A DNA stretch of 64,000 bases from JAJFKX01 sp965230265. GTDB lineage: Bacteria; Pseudomonadota; Gammaproteobacteria; Xanthomonadales; Wenzhouxiangellaceae. The DNA lies in contig OZ245999.1 in the NCBI GenBank assembly GCA_965230265.1, positions 310,001 through 374,000 on the forward strand. Reading direction: 5' to 3'. The position numbers were made by a program, and so were the translations under genes. Positions 44,001-52,144 of this stretch are shown in pieces (within the stretch, counting starts at the first letter, position 1; the number at the start of each line of letters is the position of its first letter). The notes below the pieces were generated by a model, which ran no database searches, was not told the DNA's origin, and saw only the letters and a program-made list of their open reading frames with translations.

Positions 44001-45888
44001 TGGTGCGGTTTAAATTGTCATAATCGATTAGTGTCAAATTATCATTTGGGTCGGTTTTGTCTTCCGGGATCCACATATTGTTGGCTGAATAAGTTAAAGT
44101 GTTTATTAAGCCATCTTCATTAATTGAATTAACTCTGCTAATGGCCAAATTAGTCGGGCGTTCGAATTGGTAGGTTTTCGTCGATCCTGTTGGCGTTGTT
44201 ACCGTGGTTTGCCCATTTCCGTAAACGAGATTTACCCGTCCAGCATTACCGGCATGCTGACTAAGCGTTGCCCTGCCTTTACCGTCATAGGCATAGGTTG
44301 CGTATTGGTCACCATTTTCATCAATTACAGCGGTGATATATGTTGGGAAGCGCGTATCTGTATACAAGAATGTTCGGGACGAAGTAGATGTTTCATCGGC
44401 CAATACGACACTGTCTAAACGACGTCTAGAGGCTGAAAACTCAGTATAAGCAAAAGATGCAATAACATTGTCATCTATACTGATGGAGTTCAATTTGTTT
44501 GCCGTATAATTAAAGTTAATTGTGCGGCCGCTGTTTGAGTTAACCGATATTACCCGGTTATTCAAATCACGATTGATGGTCAATGTTTCTCCAGAGTTTA
44601 AATCTGTGATGCTGCTTAAGTGGTGAAAGCTACTATCTGGTCTAAAAGCGCTATAGGTATAACGTTTATTGCCAGACAAATAGTGGTATAGCTGAGCAGT
44701 TACCTGTTTTAAAATGCCTCCGCCCTTATTCAAAGGATAGTAGTCACTGGAGCCAGCGGCCTGGTTAAATGCAGTCACTTTTCCATTGGAGTGAATCAGT
44801 GTTTTTTTCCATTCAGTGCTGGATACAGTTTCCTGAATATGAGAGTCGAAATTATGCCGCCACCCTTTTGCGATTAATGAGTTATTCTGCCCCAATTGCT
44901 GGTTCAAATAATTTAACTTAACTGATATGCCTGAAAAATTGGCGATTGTTAAATCAAGTGATTTAGCGCCGGTTACAATATTACAAGGGTTTCCTGCAGT
45001 ATCATCACATTGACCATTGATTGAGGTGTCTTCTTCATAAATTGAAGGAAACAAAGAGTTTATGCAAACATATGGCCAGGGCAATGCATCCCCTTCGAAT
45101 GAAACCGCGCCACCGACACCAGTGGCTCTGTAACCTTCTGGGCAAACACCACTAAGAAACTCACCAAAATTTGGTAAAGGAATGCAGTTTACTTCTGAGC
45201 AATTCATCTCAGCTGTAGTAACAAGCTGAACGTCACAAGCATCGTAGTTTCTGATGATGTTTGAATTGCTGCCAACATAATGCACTGTCAAAGCCAATCG
45301 ATCACTTGAGATACCAAGACTGTTTAATAGGTACTGTCTGGTTTCGTTGGGTGGAATTGTTGTAGAGTTATAGCCTTCTAAAGGGCTGGCGGTTACATCC
45401 ACAGAGCAAGGGGTAACAGTGTTTACCCATTGGTAATTTCTCAATCTCTGAATAACTTGCTCAATGGTGCTGCAGTGATTCTCGAGTCCAGGTATGCTGT
45501 TCCCGGTGCATTCTTCCCCTGCTAAACCTGAGCCTGGTGACCAGCCCAACGCCATTATTCCTTCGGCTGCTACAGGCCTTATTCCATAGACTCTTCTCAG
45601 TCGTGTGTTTTCAACTCTCGCTCCAATTAATTCCAATAGATCGCCGCCAACATCAGAGTATACTGCTCTCATTTCAGCTTCTGCTTCTTCAAGAGTGTCA
45701 TGGCACTGATTAAATCTATAGCAAATATCTTGAGCAAATGCTGCACTATGGGCGAACAAAGCCACTGCCAGAAAAATAAGCAGACCCGATATGCTGGTTC
45801 TCAATTGCTTGAGAAGAATCAATGCTTTCTCAGGTTGAGCAGCATATGTGGTAGTGGTTTTTGGTAATAAGAGAATGCTCAGTTTCAT
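41086..45888 (-). CDS. Sec-exported RHS/YD-repeat protein with a Cys-rich C-terminal tail
   Basis: A 1600-residue protein. A hydrophobic signal segment (about residues 36-52, SGLLIFLAVALFAHSAAFA) follows a longer than usual N-region, so export is by Sec, not through a type VI needle. An N-terminal domain of about 300 residues with Cys pairs comes first, then a DUF6531-like entry (NIVTGAKSLDLTIANFSG), and many YD repeats (YDALNRLTSITYP, YDGLDNLKELDSPD, YDNVGNLTRITQPDGS) forming a beta-cocoon. The RHS core ends RYLQSDPIGLEGGLNTYSYV at about residue 1420. The last roughly 150 residues are the variable tip: FLCFRLGILC, then CTCGISSSFFMFD and ECCCEVDECGINFS. I recognise no toxin fold, and no obvious immunity gene is adjacent. 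It could be an adhesin or a contact-dependent effector. Confidence 0.92.
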   Translation of the reverse strand: MKLSILLLPKTTTTYAAQPEKALILLKQLRTSISGLLIFLAVALFAHSAAFAQDICYRFNQCHDTLEEAEAEMRAVYSDVGGDLLELIGARVENTRLRRVYGIRPVAAEGIMALGWSPGSGLAGEECTGNSIPGLENHCSTIEQVIQRLRNYQWVNTVTPCSVDVTASPLEGYNSTTIPPNETRQYLLNSLGISSDRLALTVHYVGSNSNIIRNYDACDVQLVTTAEMNCSEVNCIPLPNFGEFLSGVCPEGYRATGVGGAVSFEGDALPWPYVCINSLFPSIYEEDTSINGQCDDTAGNPCNIVTGAKSLDLTIANFSGISVKLNYLNQQLGQNNSLIAKGWRHNFDSHIQETVSSTEWKKTLIHSNGKVTAFNQAAGSSDYYPLNKGGGILKQVTAQLYHYLSGNKRYTYSAFRPDSSFHHLSSITDLNSGETLTINRDLNNRVISVNSNSGRTINFNYTANKLNSISIDDNVIASFAYTEFSASRRRLDSVVLADETSTSSRTFLYTDTRFPTYITAVIDENGDQYATYAYDGKGRATLSQHAGNAGRVNLVYGNGQTTVTTPTGSTKTYQFERPTNLAISRVNSINEDGLINTLTYSANNMWIPEDKTDPNDNLTLIDYDNLNRTISRTEGSGTPEAVTTTTSWNNAYNRPSQMTYPGQTVSYTYNTRGQVLTRTVTDSASGAIRRTTYTYHESASQPALLGRIATINGPRVDVSDITTYDYYTNDHANFEYRTGDLKTITNAIGQVIEFLEYDYAGRPLRIEDVNNVVTTLTYHPRGWLTSSTVSNEITVYHYDNVGNLTRITQPDGSFIEYSYDAAHRLTGVEDTLGNRIEYTLDNAGNRTIEQNFDDSNTLRYKLTRVYDQLGRLEDLLDSGGVNGSDYSYDNNGNNTSLLDPVNRGTGFEYDALDRLKKIIDADTNETLYNYDGRNNLITVTDPLGHITNYTYDGLDNLKELDSPDTGITLYGYDEAGNRIEQTDARGVVANYSYDALNRLTSITYPASSVLYNVTFTYDNCAFGKGRLCSTSDLRGSTSWSYDDAGRVSAKTQTTDGISLTINYQYDTAGLLEKITYPSGKTITYGYNPASQITSMDISDAGAIPPGDFKFGGGSTTDTPLITSASYLPFGPISSITYAQAGIQTRSYNLDYDPTGFSGNLNRSYVTNAAGEITNINATPGGAWSYGYDNLGRLELVESPPGQAAGTRDYDANGNLTNQDGQIYNVNPTNNQLIGSSQVNYQYDAMGNRISGGGTFSYGPNQRLIGVFSGFTTAQYRHNGRGERVYKKTTAIGPGVSIETTTLFIYDENGRLLGEYDEQGNVRKEYYWLDSLPVGVNDQGNLHSIITDHLGTPHQVVNAAGTTVWQWESLQQPFGNSAPDQNPDGDNQQFVLNLRFPGQYFDWETGLHYNYFRDYDPSTGRYLQSDPIGLEGGLNTYSYVSNKPLTGIDSLGLSDDFNPGFAGDPIVNFLCFRLGILCSSAPEPSPGGDDANLGLDDLSFTARNCTCGISSSFFMFDIETLDPNSFFAGNMNFGTGDFDELMLPEAGLGFECCCEVDECGINFSNEISIGAGIAGSSINTTNNKRCFSLGSSRGSPFNIVK

Positions 45889-46092
45889 GGTTAACTCTCA
45901 ATTCTAGTGAAATGTTTCATTAAAAATGCATCAACACTGTCTAGAGTTTTAGAAGACATATGTAGTTCTTTGCATAGACCTGACTTTTGCTGATGGATTG
46001 TTTCTATGGTTCCTTACTTCTCATAATCACTTATTGATATACAAAGAAGCATGCGCCGAACTATGTATGTTATATGTTGCTCTGGTAAAGCC

Positions 46093-46152
46093 AATGGGTA
46101 TAATTTTTTTATAATTTTTATATGATAGTCTTTATTATCAATGGCTTATAAG
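46093..46152. repeat. AT-rich element, copy B
   Basis: TTTTTATATGAT at 46115-46126, with a near copy 11 bp earlier (46104-46115, 10 of 12 matching), then ATTATCAAT and TTATAA as in copy A at 40603-40663. It lies about 205 bp upstream of the rhs start, in the same relative orientation as copy A has to its gene. Confidence 0.6.
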
Positions 46153-46346
46153 AGTGGAGGGGGTCGATTTGCGGGCTCTAGAAGACTGCCTATGATTACG
46201 ATTAATATACAGCGGAGTCAATTTTACCTTTGATCATGCTCAAGGGGTTCTTGAGCTAATTTTTTTGTTAAGAACGCAAAAATATGGAATCCGTTAGCCG
46301 ATCTAGTTTGAGCGTTTCTTCGGTTAAGTTATTGATATAAATCATA

Positions 46347-46369
46347 AACATAAATAAATCATATAAAAA
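46347..46369. repeat. AT-rich element, inverted copy C
   Basis: The complement of TTTTTATATGAT at 46358-46369, followed in that direction by a 9/12 match 11 bp on (46347-46358). It lies about 300 bp upstream of the secreted-protein gene at 46668. The inner AT sequence makes chance similarity a real possibility for this copy. Confidence 0.4.
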
Positions 46370-46667
46370 TAATCAAGTTATCATTTACAAAACGCGCATT
46401 TAACCAAAGCATAGCTAGCAGCAAGATCAAGATTGTGGTTCATGTTCTCAATCATTTGGAAGCATGAGGTTTAAATGTTCATATGGCTGATTATTTTTTA
46501 TCTGCATATACAAGGGTCTTGCGGTTTTAGAGTTTCATTCTTTATTTATTAATAACAATAATTTGATGATGAAAGTAATTCTAAAGCGGAATCGGGAAAT
46601 GCTGTTTGTTGACTGAGATGGCATTTAAATACCGAATTGTAGTTTTAATTGATGAAGGAACTTATAT

Positions 46668-47114
46668 ATGTTTTATAAATACGCTGCTGCTATTTTAATG
46701 CTGCTTTTTGCTTCAATGAGTTATGCCAGTTCTGCTAACAGTTGCGCGACTCTTAACGGTCCAGGTCCTGGATCAGTAGGTGGGTGTTCCGTAAGTGGCA
46801 GTAATGTCGTTGATGTGATGTGGACAATATCAGGTGCTGCTATTACTAATGTTGCTAACCAAGGTAATGCTTTTATTTTGACTTACCAATGTTTCGGGGG
46901 TGGCGCAGAAGGTGCGGTTAATGCGATGATTACATTCTCTGATGGATCTACTGCTGTTAGCACAGATGGTGCAGAGTGTGCTGCGCCTGGTGGGGGTAAT
47001 GGTAATGGACCTAATGCTTGTGAGCTTTCCCCTACAGGCGAATGTATCGTTCCTGATTGTTTTGGGTTCATCTGTGAAGATGAAGATGATGAAACAGCAG
47101 GAGGCGGAGAGTGA
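46668..47114 (+). CDS. Secreted Cys-containing hypothetical protein
   Basis: A 148-residue protein I do not recognise. The ATG at 46668 has GAAGGA upstream. A signal peptide (FYKYAAAILMLLFASMSYA, residues 2-20) is followed by a beta-rich Gly/Ser/Asn/Thr domain with three Cys (ANSCATLNG, GGCSVSG, TYQCFGGGAEG) and a fourth in DGAECAAPGGGNG. The C-terminal tail is CELSPTGECIVPDCFGFIC then EDEDDETAGGGE. Even Cys counts suggest disulfides in the exported protein. The DCFGFICEDEDDE end resembles the acidic Cys motif of the small protein at 40218 and the RHS tail. It is likely monocistronic. Confidence 0.7.
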   Translation: MFYKYAAAILMLLFASMSYASSANSCATLNGPGPGSVGGCSVSGSNVVDVMWTISGAAITNVANQGNAFILTYQCFGGGAEGAVNAMITFSDGSTAVSTDGAECAAPGGGNGNGPNACELSPTGECIVPDCFGFICEDEDDETAGGGE

Positions 47115-47152
47115 TTTTGTTAGCGATAATCAAAGTTGCATGAATCATCGAC

Positions 47153-47176
47153 AAGCCCTTATGTCTATAAGGGCTT
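47153..47176 (+). terminator. Candidate terminator after the secreted protein
   Basis: Perfect 10-bp stem AAGCCCTTAT/ATAAGGGCTT with a GTCT loop, 38 bp after the stop. The following sequence is only moderately T-rich, so confidence is limited. Confidence 0.5.
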
Positions 47177-47334
47177 ATCATGTCTTATCGTTATTTTTAA
47201 AAGCTTATCACGTGAGTGGTTAATTTGGGGGGTGCAGATAGGTTCTGAGAAGGTCGGTTTATATCTCGGTCTGCACTGTGTACGGCTTACGAAACCCAAC
47301 AGGAGGTATCAAGTTGGTTTGGCTCCGTGTACTT

Positions 47335-48318
47335 TTATTCAGATAAAAATCGCTTGGTGACAAACAAGCCAATACCTATTAACAAACCGGCTAGCAATAT
47401 CAGTCCCCACTCGTTCAGCGCAGGAATGGCTGGCGGTATAAATTCGCGAGTCATCGGTGGCTCGAATGCCAGTGCAGCACCGGCAAAAGTATCAGCGGTA
47501 ATAAAAGGGCCGGGCAGGGTGCCAGAAAAAGTACTGGTGCTTATGTCAAAAACCTGAATGGGCTGGTCTTCATCGCTGATTAAGTACAGAGTGTTTTCAC
47601 CTGCAGCCATGGCATCAATGTCTGAAATACCTTTTGGGTACGGCACCACATCGGTTGTCAGGCCAGTATTGATGTCGATCTCCATCAGCATTTCGGTATC
47701 ATCATTGTTGCCGAACAAACGGCCGCTGATAGGGTCAGCATCAATACCACCAATACCAGTAAAACTGACCACCAGTTCTGAATTTTTATCGTCTAGATTG
47801 ACGCGATATAAGCCATCCGGGTCCCCTCCACCTGGTGCGCCATCCAGCGCAGCATACAGTTGACCGGCAATAACCGCTAAACCATCCATACGCAATGGTT
47901 CGCCCAATGGGTCAAGAATGACACCCAGCGATTCGGCCATCCCGCCATCGTAGGAGAGTGCAAATAATTCATCGCCTCCCAATGAACCTATGCTGTTGCT
48001 CGAAACGCTGAATAAAATACGCCGATTACCGATATCAGCGGCTGCGCCCCAGGCCTGTACATCGGGCGCGTTAAAAATGATGCTGCCATCGTTTGGACTA
48101 ATCAGTGAGATACCGTTGAAGGTGTCACCAGGGTCGGCGGAGTTACCTGCAGTACCTGCAAACAGCATGCCGCTGAATGGGGGAAAAACGGTTTTACCCA
48201 GTATTTCAGATGCACCACTACCGCTAGATGGAGAGGGCAAAATGGTTTGCTCGTTGGCATGATTTGCGTTAACAAGTAGCAGGCTAACCAATGTTGTCAT
48301 AAGCCTTAAACTGTACAT
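47335..48318 (-). CDS. IPTL-CTERM sorting-signal surface protein
   Basis: A 327-residue exported protein. The signal peptide is MYSLRLMTTLVSLLLVNANHA. The C-terminus is a tripartite sorting signal: PAIPALNEWG (variant of the IPTLSEWG motif), a hydrophobic helix LILLAGLLIGIGLFV, and the basic tail TKRFLSE. It is therefore an IPTL-CTERM protein, the class thought to be processed by an exosortase-related enzyme. The central part has propeller-like repeats with a calcium/Asp flavour (DGSIIFNAPDVQAWGA, GDELFALSYDGG, DDKNSELVVSFTGIGGIDAD). It follows pyk on the same strand after a 32-bp gap. No sorting enzyme is in the window. Confidence 0.85.
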   Translation of the reverse strand: MYSLRLMTTLVSLLLVNANHANEQTILPSPSSGSGASEILGKTVFPPFSGMLFAGTAGNSADPGDTFNGISLISPNDGSIIFNAPDVQAWGAAADIGNRRILFSVSSNSIGSLGGDELFALSYDGGMAESLGVILDPLGEPLRMDGLAVIAGQLYAALDGAPGGGDPDGLYRVNLDDKNSELVVSFTGIGGIDADPISGRLFGNNDDTEMLMEIDINTGLTTDVVPYPKGISDIDAMAAGENTLYLISDEDQPIQVFDISTSTFSGTLPGPFITADTFAGAALAFEPPMTREFIPPAIPALNEWGLILLAGLLIGIGLFVTKRFLSE

Positions 48319-48350
48319 ACTGCTAACTCCTCACTAATGTCTCTTGAGTG

Positions 48351-49847
48351 TTATTGATAGATCAGTTCCGTTTGTGTGCCTGTTGCACCATCAGTACCGA
48401 TTTGTATCAATTTCATGCAATTGGTACCGCCACGAATACCAGGTCGATCGCCCATGGTGACCAATACCCGATCGCCATTACCGATTAACTGTTTTCTTAT
48501 CAGGGTATCCAATGCCTGCTGTGTTAGCTGGTTGATATCATTACCCAGTTTGGTATTGGCTATTGCAAATACGTTGCGATAGAGTGCAATTCTACGTCGA
48601 GTGCTGGCCAAAGGCGAGACCGCGTAGATGGGTACATCTGAACGCACTCGTGATAACCACTTGGCGGTTGAGCCTGATTCGGTCAGTGCAACGATAGCAC
48701 TTAAGGGTACATTGGTTGCAGTGTACATGGCAGCCATGGCAATGGCCTGATCAATGCGCTCAAAGCGTACATTTAATGGTTTTTTTGGTGGCGGAGCATT
48801 GTCCTGGTGACGTTCTGCGCCCAGACAAACGCGATGCATGGCTTCAATGACTTTCAACGGGTGATTACCGACAGCGGTTTCCGCCGACAGCATGACAGCG
48901 TCGGTGCCATCCAGTACTGCATTGGCAACATCCAATACTTCGGCGCGCGTTGGTAATGGACTGCTTATCATGGACTGCATCATTTGCGTGGCGGTAATTA
49001 CCGCACGGTTGTGGGCCAGGGCAGTTTTGATAATACGCTTTTGGATGGCAGGTAATTGTGCATCTCCAATTTCCACACCCAGATCGCCACGTGCAACCAG
49101 TAGAGCATCGCTGGCATCGGTGATTTCTTCTAAATTGGTAATGGCTTCAGTGCGCTCTATTTTGGCAATTAATTGTGCATTGCTGCCATATTTGTCTAGT
49201 TCGCGACGTGCCGCGTGCATATCTTCGGCGTGGCGTGGGAATGAGACTGCTAAAAAATCCAGTTCCAGTTCTGCAGCTAGTTTAATATCAGCCAGGTCAT
49301 GCTTAGCCAGACCGGGTACTGATAAACCACCGCCTTGTTTGTTCAGGCCTTTACGATCGGACAATGTTCCGCCGGTTATGACTTTGCATTGAATCAGTTG
49401 ATGGTCAACACCTATAACTTCCAATACCAGCATGCCATCGTCCAGCAACAAGCGATCACCTGCTGAGACATCTTTAGTCAAGCCGGCATAGGTGATACCG
49501 ATGCCGTGCTGGTTTCCTGGTGGGGCATCAGGATCACAGTCGAGTGTAAAACTTTGGTCTGGCTGCAGTTCAATTGGCCCATCAGCAAAGTGCTCGATAC
49601 GGATTTTGGGGCCGCGCAAGTCAGCCAGAATCGCAATTTCCCGTTGTGCCGCAGCGGCTGCATCACGCACCAATGCGACCCGTTTACGTACCTGTTCATG
49701 ACCACCATGAGAAAAATTGATGCGCACAACATCAAGACCAGAGGAAAACATATCGCGCAGTACTTTGGGCTCGTCAGTGGCTGGGCCCAAAGTGGCAACA
49801 ATTTTGGTGCGCCGCTTAACAGGGGTAGAGTTATTTTGCTGGGCCAT
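48351..49847 (-). CDS. pyk: Pyruvate kinase
   Basis: Converts PEP and ADP to pyruvate and ATP. 498 residues. The active-site sequences are typical: KIVATLGPA at the N-terminus, VRINFSHGG, ILADLRGPKIR, the Lys/Glu-bearing LIAKIERTEAITNLEEI, VARGDLGVEIGDAQLP and the AVMLSAETAVGNHPLKVIEAM helix. The C-terminal allosteric domain is shorter than in regulated type I enzymes. It is the last metabolic gene of tkt-gap-pgk-pyk, 20 bp after pgk. Confidence 0.97.
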   Translation of the reverse strand: MAQQNNSTPVKRRTKIVATLGPATDEPKVLRDMFSSGLDVVRINFSHGGHEQVRKRVALVRDAAAAAQREIAILADLRGPKIRIEHFADGPIELQPDQSFTLDCDPDAPPGNQHGIGITYAGLTKDVSAGDRLLLDDGMLVLEVIGVDHQLIQCKVITGGTLSDRKGLNKQGGGLSVPGLAKHDLADIKLAAELELDFLAVSFPRHAEDMHAARRELDKYGSNAQLIAKIERTEAITNLEEITDASDALLVARGDLGVEIGDAQLPAIQKRIIKTALAHNRAVITATQMMQSMISSPLPTRAEVLDVANAVLDGTDAVMLSAETAVGNHPLKVIEAMHRVCLGAERHQDNAPPPKKPLNVRFERIDQAIAMAAMYTATNVPLSAIVALTESGSTAKWLSRVRSDVPIYAVSPLASTRRRIALYRNVFAIANTKLGNDINQLTQQALDTLIRKQLIGNGDRVLVTMGDRPGIRGGTNCMKLIQIGTDGATGTQTELIYQ

Positions 49848-49867
49848 AGTATTGTACTGCGAACAGT

Positions 49868-51028
49868 TTAATTTGATTGATTCCGAGCCTGTAGCGCGGC
49901 AACAGCCGGTAAAGTTTTACCTTCCACATATTCCAGAAAAGCACCACCACCGGTGGATTGGTAGCTGATACCGTCGGCTATGTTGAACTGGTTGATAGCT
50001 GCCAGCGTATCGCCACCACCAGCCACTGAGAAAGCGGTTGATTCGGCAATGGCATGTGCGAGTTTTTGAGTGCCCTCGGCAAACTTGGGAAACTCAAAAA
50101 CACCGACTGGACCATTCCACATAATGGTCCCAGAGTCTTTAACGATGGCTGCATAACTGGCAGCGGTTTGCGGACCGATATCCAGGATCATGTCCTGTTC
50201 CCCGACTTCGTCAACCAGTTTAACAGCGGCCTGTGCATTTTCGCTAAAGCTGTCGCCAATGACCACATCGATAGGTAGTGGTATTTTGCCACTGGCCAGC
50301 AGTTCGCTGGCAGCATCGATTAAATCGGGTTCATATAGCGATTGACCCACTGGGTGGCCTGCTGCAGCCAATAATGTGTTGGCAATGCCACCGCCAACAA
50401 TTAAATGGTCCACTTGAGGCAGAATACTGTGCAGCACACCCAGTTTGGTGGATACTTTTGAGCCACCAATAATGGCCAGCATTGGATGCTGTGGTGCTTC
50501 CAGTAATTTGCCAAGCGCTGAAAGCTCAGCTTGCAGTAGTGGGCCAGCAACTGCGATTGGGGCTGCATGGATAACGCCCTCAGTGCTGGCCTGTGCACGA
50601 TGAGCAGTACCAAAAGCATCCATAACAAACACATCACATAAGGCTGCCATTTGCGCGGCCAGTTCAGGGTCGTTGACTTTTTCGCCACGACAGAAACGGA
50701 CGTTTTCGCACAATACGATTTCACCAGGGCTGATGTTAACACCGTCCAGCCAGTTATTTGCCAGCCTTACGGGTGTGTCCAACAGTTCTGCCAATCGGTG
50801 AGCAACAGGCGCAAGAGAATACTGTGGTTCCGGATGGCCTTCGGCCGGCCTGCCTAAATGCGACATCACCAGCACGGCGGCATTCTTTTCCAATGCATAG
50901 CGTAAAGTTGGCAAGGCCGCTTGAATTCGTGCATCAGAGGTGACCTGGCCATCGCTGATGGGTACGTTCAAATCCTCACGGATTAAAACACGCTTGCCCT
51001 GGATATCGATGTCGTACAGTGTACGCAT
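49868..51028 (-). CDS. pgk: Phosphoglycerate kinase
   Basis: Monomeric glycolytic kinase (1,3-bisphosphoglycerate + ADP to 3-phosphoglycerate + ATP), reversible for gluconeogenesis. 386 residues. Landmarks: VLIREDLNVPISDG (substrate-binding), VLVMSHLGRPAEG, LCENVRFCRGEKVND, the hinge AIIGGSKVSTKLGVL, and the nucleotide Gly-rich SVAGGGDTLAAI. I chose the ATG at 51028 giving MRTLYDIDIQGKRVLIRED. An upstream ATG at 51112 would add 28 residues and overlap the end of gap. 20 bp before pyk. Confidence 0.97.
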   Translation of the reverse strand: MRTLYDIDIQGKRVLIREDLNVPISDGQVTSDARIQAALPTLRYALEKNAAVLVMSHLGRPAEGHPEPQYSLAPVAHRLAELLDTPVRLANNWLDGVNISPGEIVLCENVRFCRGEKVNDPELAAQMAALCDVFVMDAFGTAHRAQASTEGVIHAAPIAVAGPLLQAELSALGKLLEAPQHPMLAIIGGSKVSTKLGVLHSILPQVDHLIVGGGIANTLLAAAGHPVGQSLYEPDLIDAASELLASGKIPLPIDVVIGDSFSENAQAAVKLVDEVGEQDMILDIGPQTAASYAAIVKDSGTIMWNGPVGVFEFPKFAEGTQKLAHAIAESTAFSVAGGGDTLAAINQFNIADGISYQSTGGGAFLEYVEGKTLPAVAALQARNQSN

Positions 51029-51054
51029 TTTGATAATGGCTTTATTAATGCTGA

Positions 51055-52068
51055 CTAGCTGGCATTCATCAATGCAATGGTGGTATCCAGCATTCGGTTG
51101 GAAAAACCCCACTCGTTGTCATACCACGATAGCACTTTAACCAGACGGCCATTCAAAACTTTGGTCAAGCCAGAGTCAAAAACACTGGATGCCGGGTTGT
51201 GATTAAAATCGATGGATACCAGTGGTAGATCGTTATAGGCCAAAACGCCTTTGAGTTCGTTTTCGCTGGCGGTTTTTAAAATGCTGTTGACTTCGTCAAC
51301 GGTAGTATCCCGGCCTGCTGTAAAGGTCAGATCGACAACAGAAACATTGATGGTTGGAACACGCATAGCAAAACCATCCAGCTTGCCATTCAATTCTGGT
51401 AGTACCAGGCCAACCGCAGAGGCAGCACCGGTTTTGGTAGGGATTTGACTGCTGGTAGCGGAGCGGGCACGACGCAGATCTTTATGGAATACATCGGTTA
51501 ATACCTGGTCATTGGTGTAGGCGTGGATCGTTGTCATCAGGCCACTTTCCAGGCCTATGGCATCGTTCAGCGGCTTAACCAATGGGGCAAGGCAATTGGT
51601 CGTACAAGAAGCATTGGAGATAACGGTGTCACTGGCTTTGAGCACATGATGATTAACACCATAAACAATGGTGGCGTCCACATCAGCGCCGCCTGGGGCA
51701 GAAATCACGACTTTCTTTGCACCTGCCTGCAAGTGACCGCTGGCTTTTTCCTTGCTGGCAAAAAAACCAGTGCATTCCAATACCACATCCACACCCATTT
51801 CACCCCACGGCAGATTGGCAGGGTCGCGTTCAGCCAGCACACGGATGGTCTGGCCATTGACGATCAGGTTGCCACCTTCAACTTTTACTTCACCCGGGAA
51901 CGGGCCATGGGCGGTATCGAATCGCGTTAAATGCGCATTGGTTTCGGCATCGCCTAAATCATTTAATGCAACGATTTGCAGTTCATCGGTGCGGCCACTT
52001 TCAAATACAGCCCGTAATACGTTGCGCCCGATGCGGCCATAGCCGTTGATGGCAACTTTAATGGTCAT
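51055..52068 (-). CDS. gap: Glyceraldehyde-3-phosphate dehydrogenase, type I
   Basis: Phosphorylating GAPDH, 337 residues. N-terminal Rossmann IKVAINGYGRIGRNVLRA; catalytic Cys155 in SNASCTTNCLAPL; the general-base His lies downstream. The NAD site has ALNDLGDAE. The TKTGAASAVGLVLPELNGKL and VDLTFTAG blocks are intact, and the C-terminus ends WYDNEWGFSNRMLDTT. The distance to pgk (26 bp) shows an operon. It could be confused with erythrose-4-phosphate dehydrogenase (Epd), which shares the fold and often sits by pgk, but the overall sequence favours GAPDH. Confidence 0.92.
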   Translation of the reverse strand: MTIKVAINGYGRIGRNVLRAVFESGRTDELQIVALNDLGDAETNAHLTRFDTAHGPFPGEVKVEGGNLIVNGQTIRVLAERDPANLPWGEMGVDVVLECTGFFASKEKASGHLQAGAKKVVISAPGGADVDATIVYGVNHHVLKASDTVISNASCTTNCLAPLVKPLNDAIGLESGLMTTIHAYTNDQVLTDVFHKDLRRARSATSSQIPTKTGAASAVGLVLPELNGKLDGFAMRVPTINVSVVDLTFTAGRDTTVDEVNSILKTASENELKGVLAYNDLPLVSIDFNHNPASSVFDSGLTKVLNGRLVKVLSWYDNEWGFSNRMLDTTIALMNAS

Positions 52069-52144
52069 AATTCCTTCTCCGTTATTCGCTTAATCTTATG
52101 TGTTCGTTTATGTCGATCGTATTTTCGATTCGAAAGTGTGTGTC

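Larger units (their letters stand above)
45889..46667. other. Long AT-rich noncoding region between rhs and the secreted-protein gene
   Basis: About 780 bp without a supported gene, divergent between rhs and the 46668 gene. It contains AT element copies (46101-46152 and inverted at 46347-46369) and otherwise very AT-rich sequence. Promoters for both flanking genes should lie here. I cannot exclude a small RNA. Confidence 0.5.

Noticed and set aside
47136..47360. Short plus-strand ORF after the secreted protein
   Set aside because: Overlaps the hairpin and the end of the IPTL gene; no ribosome site.
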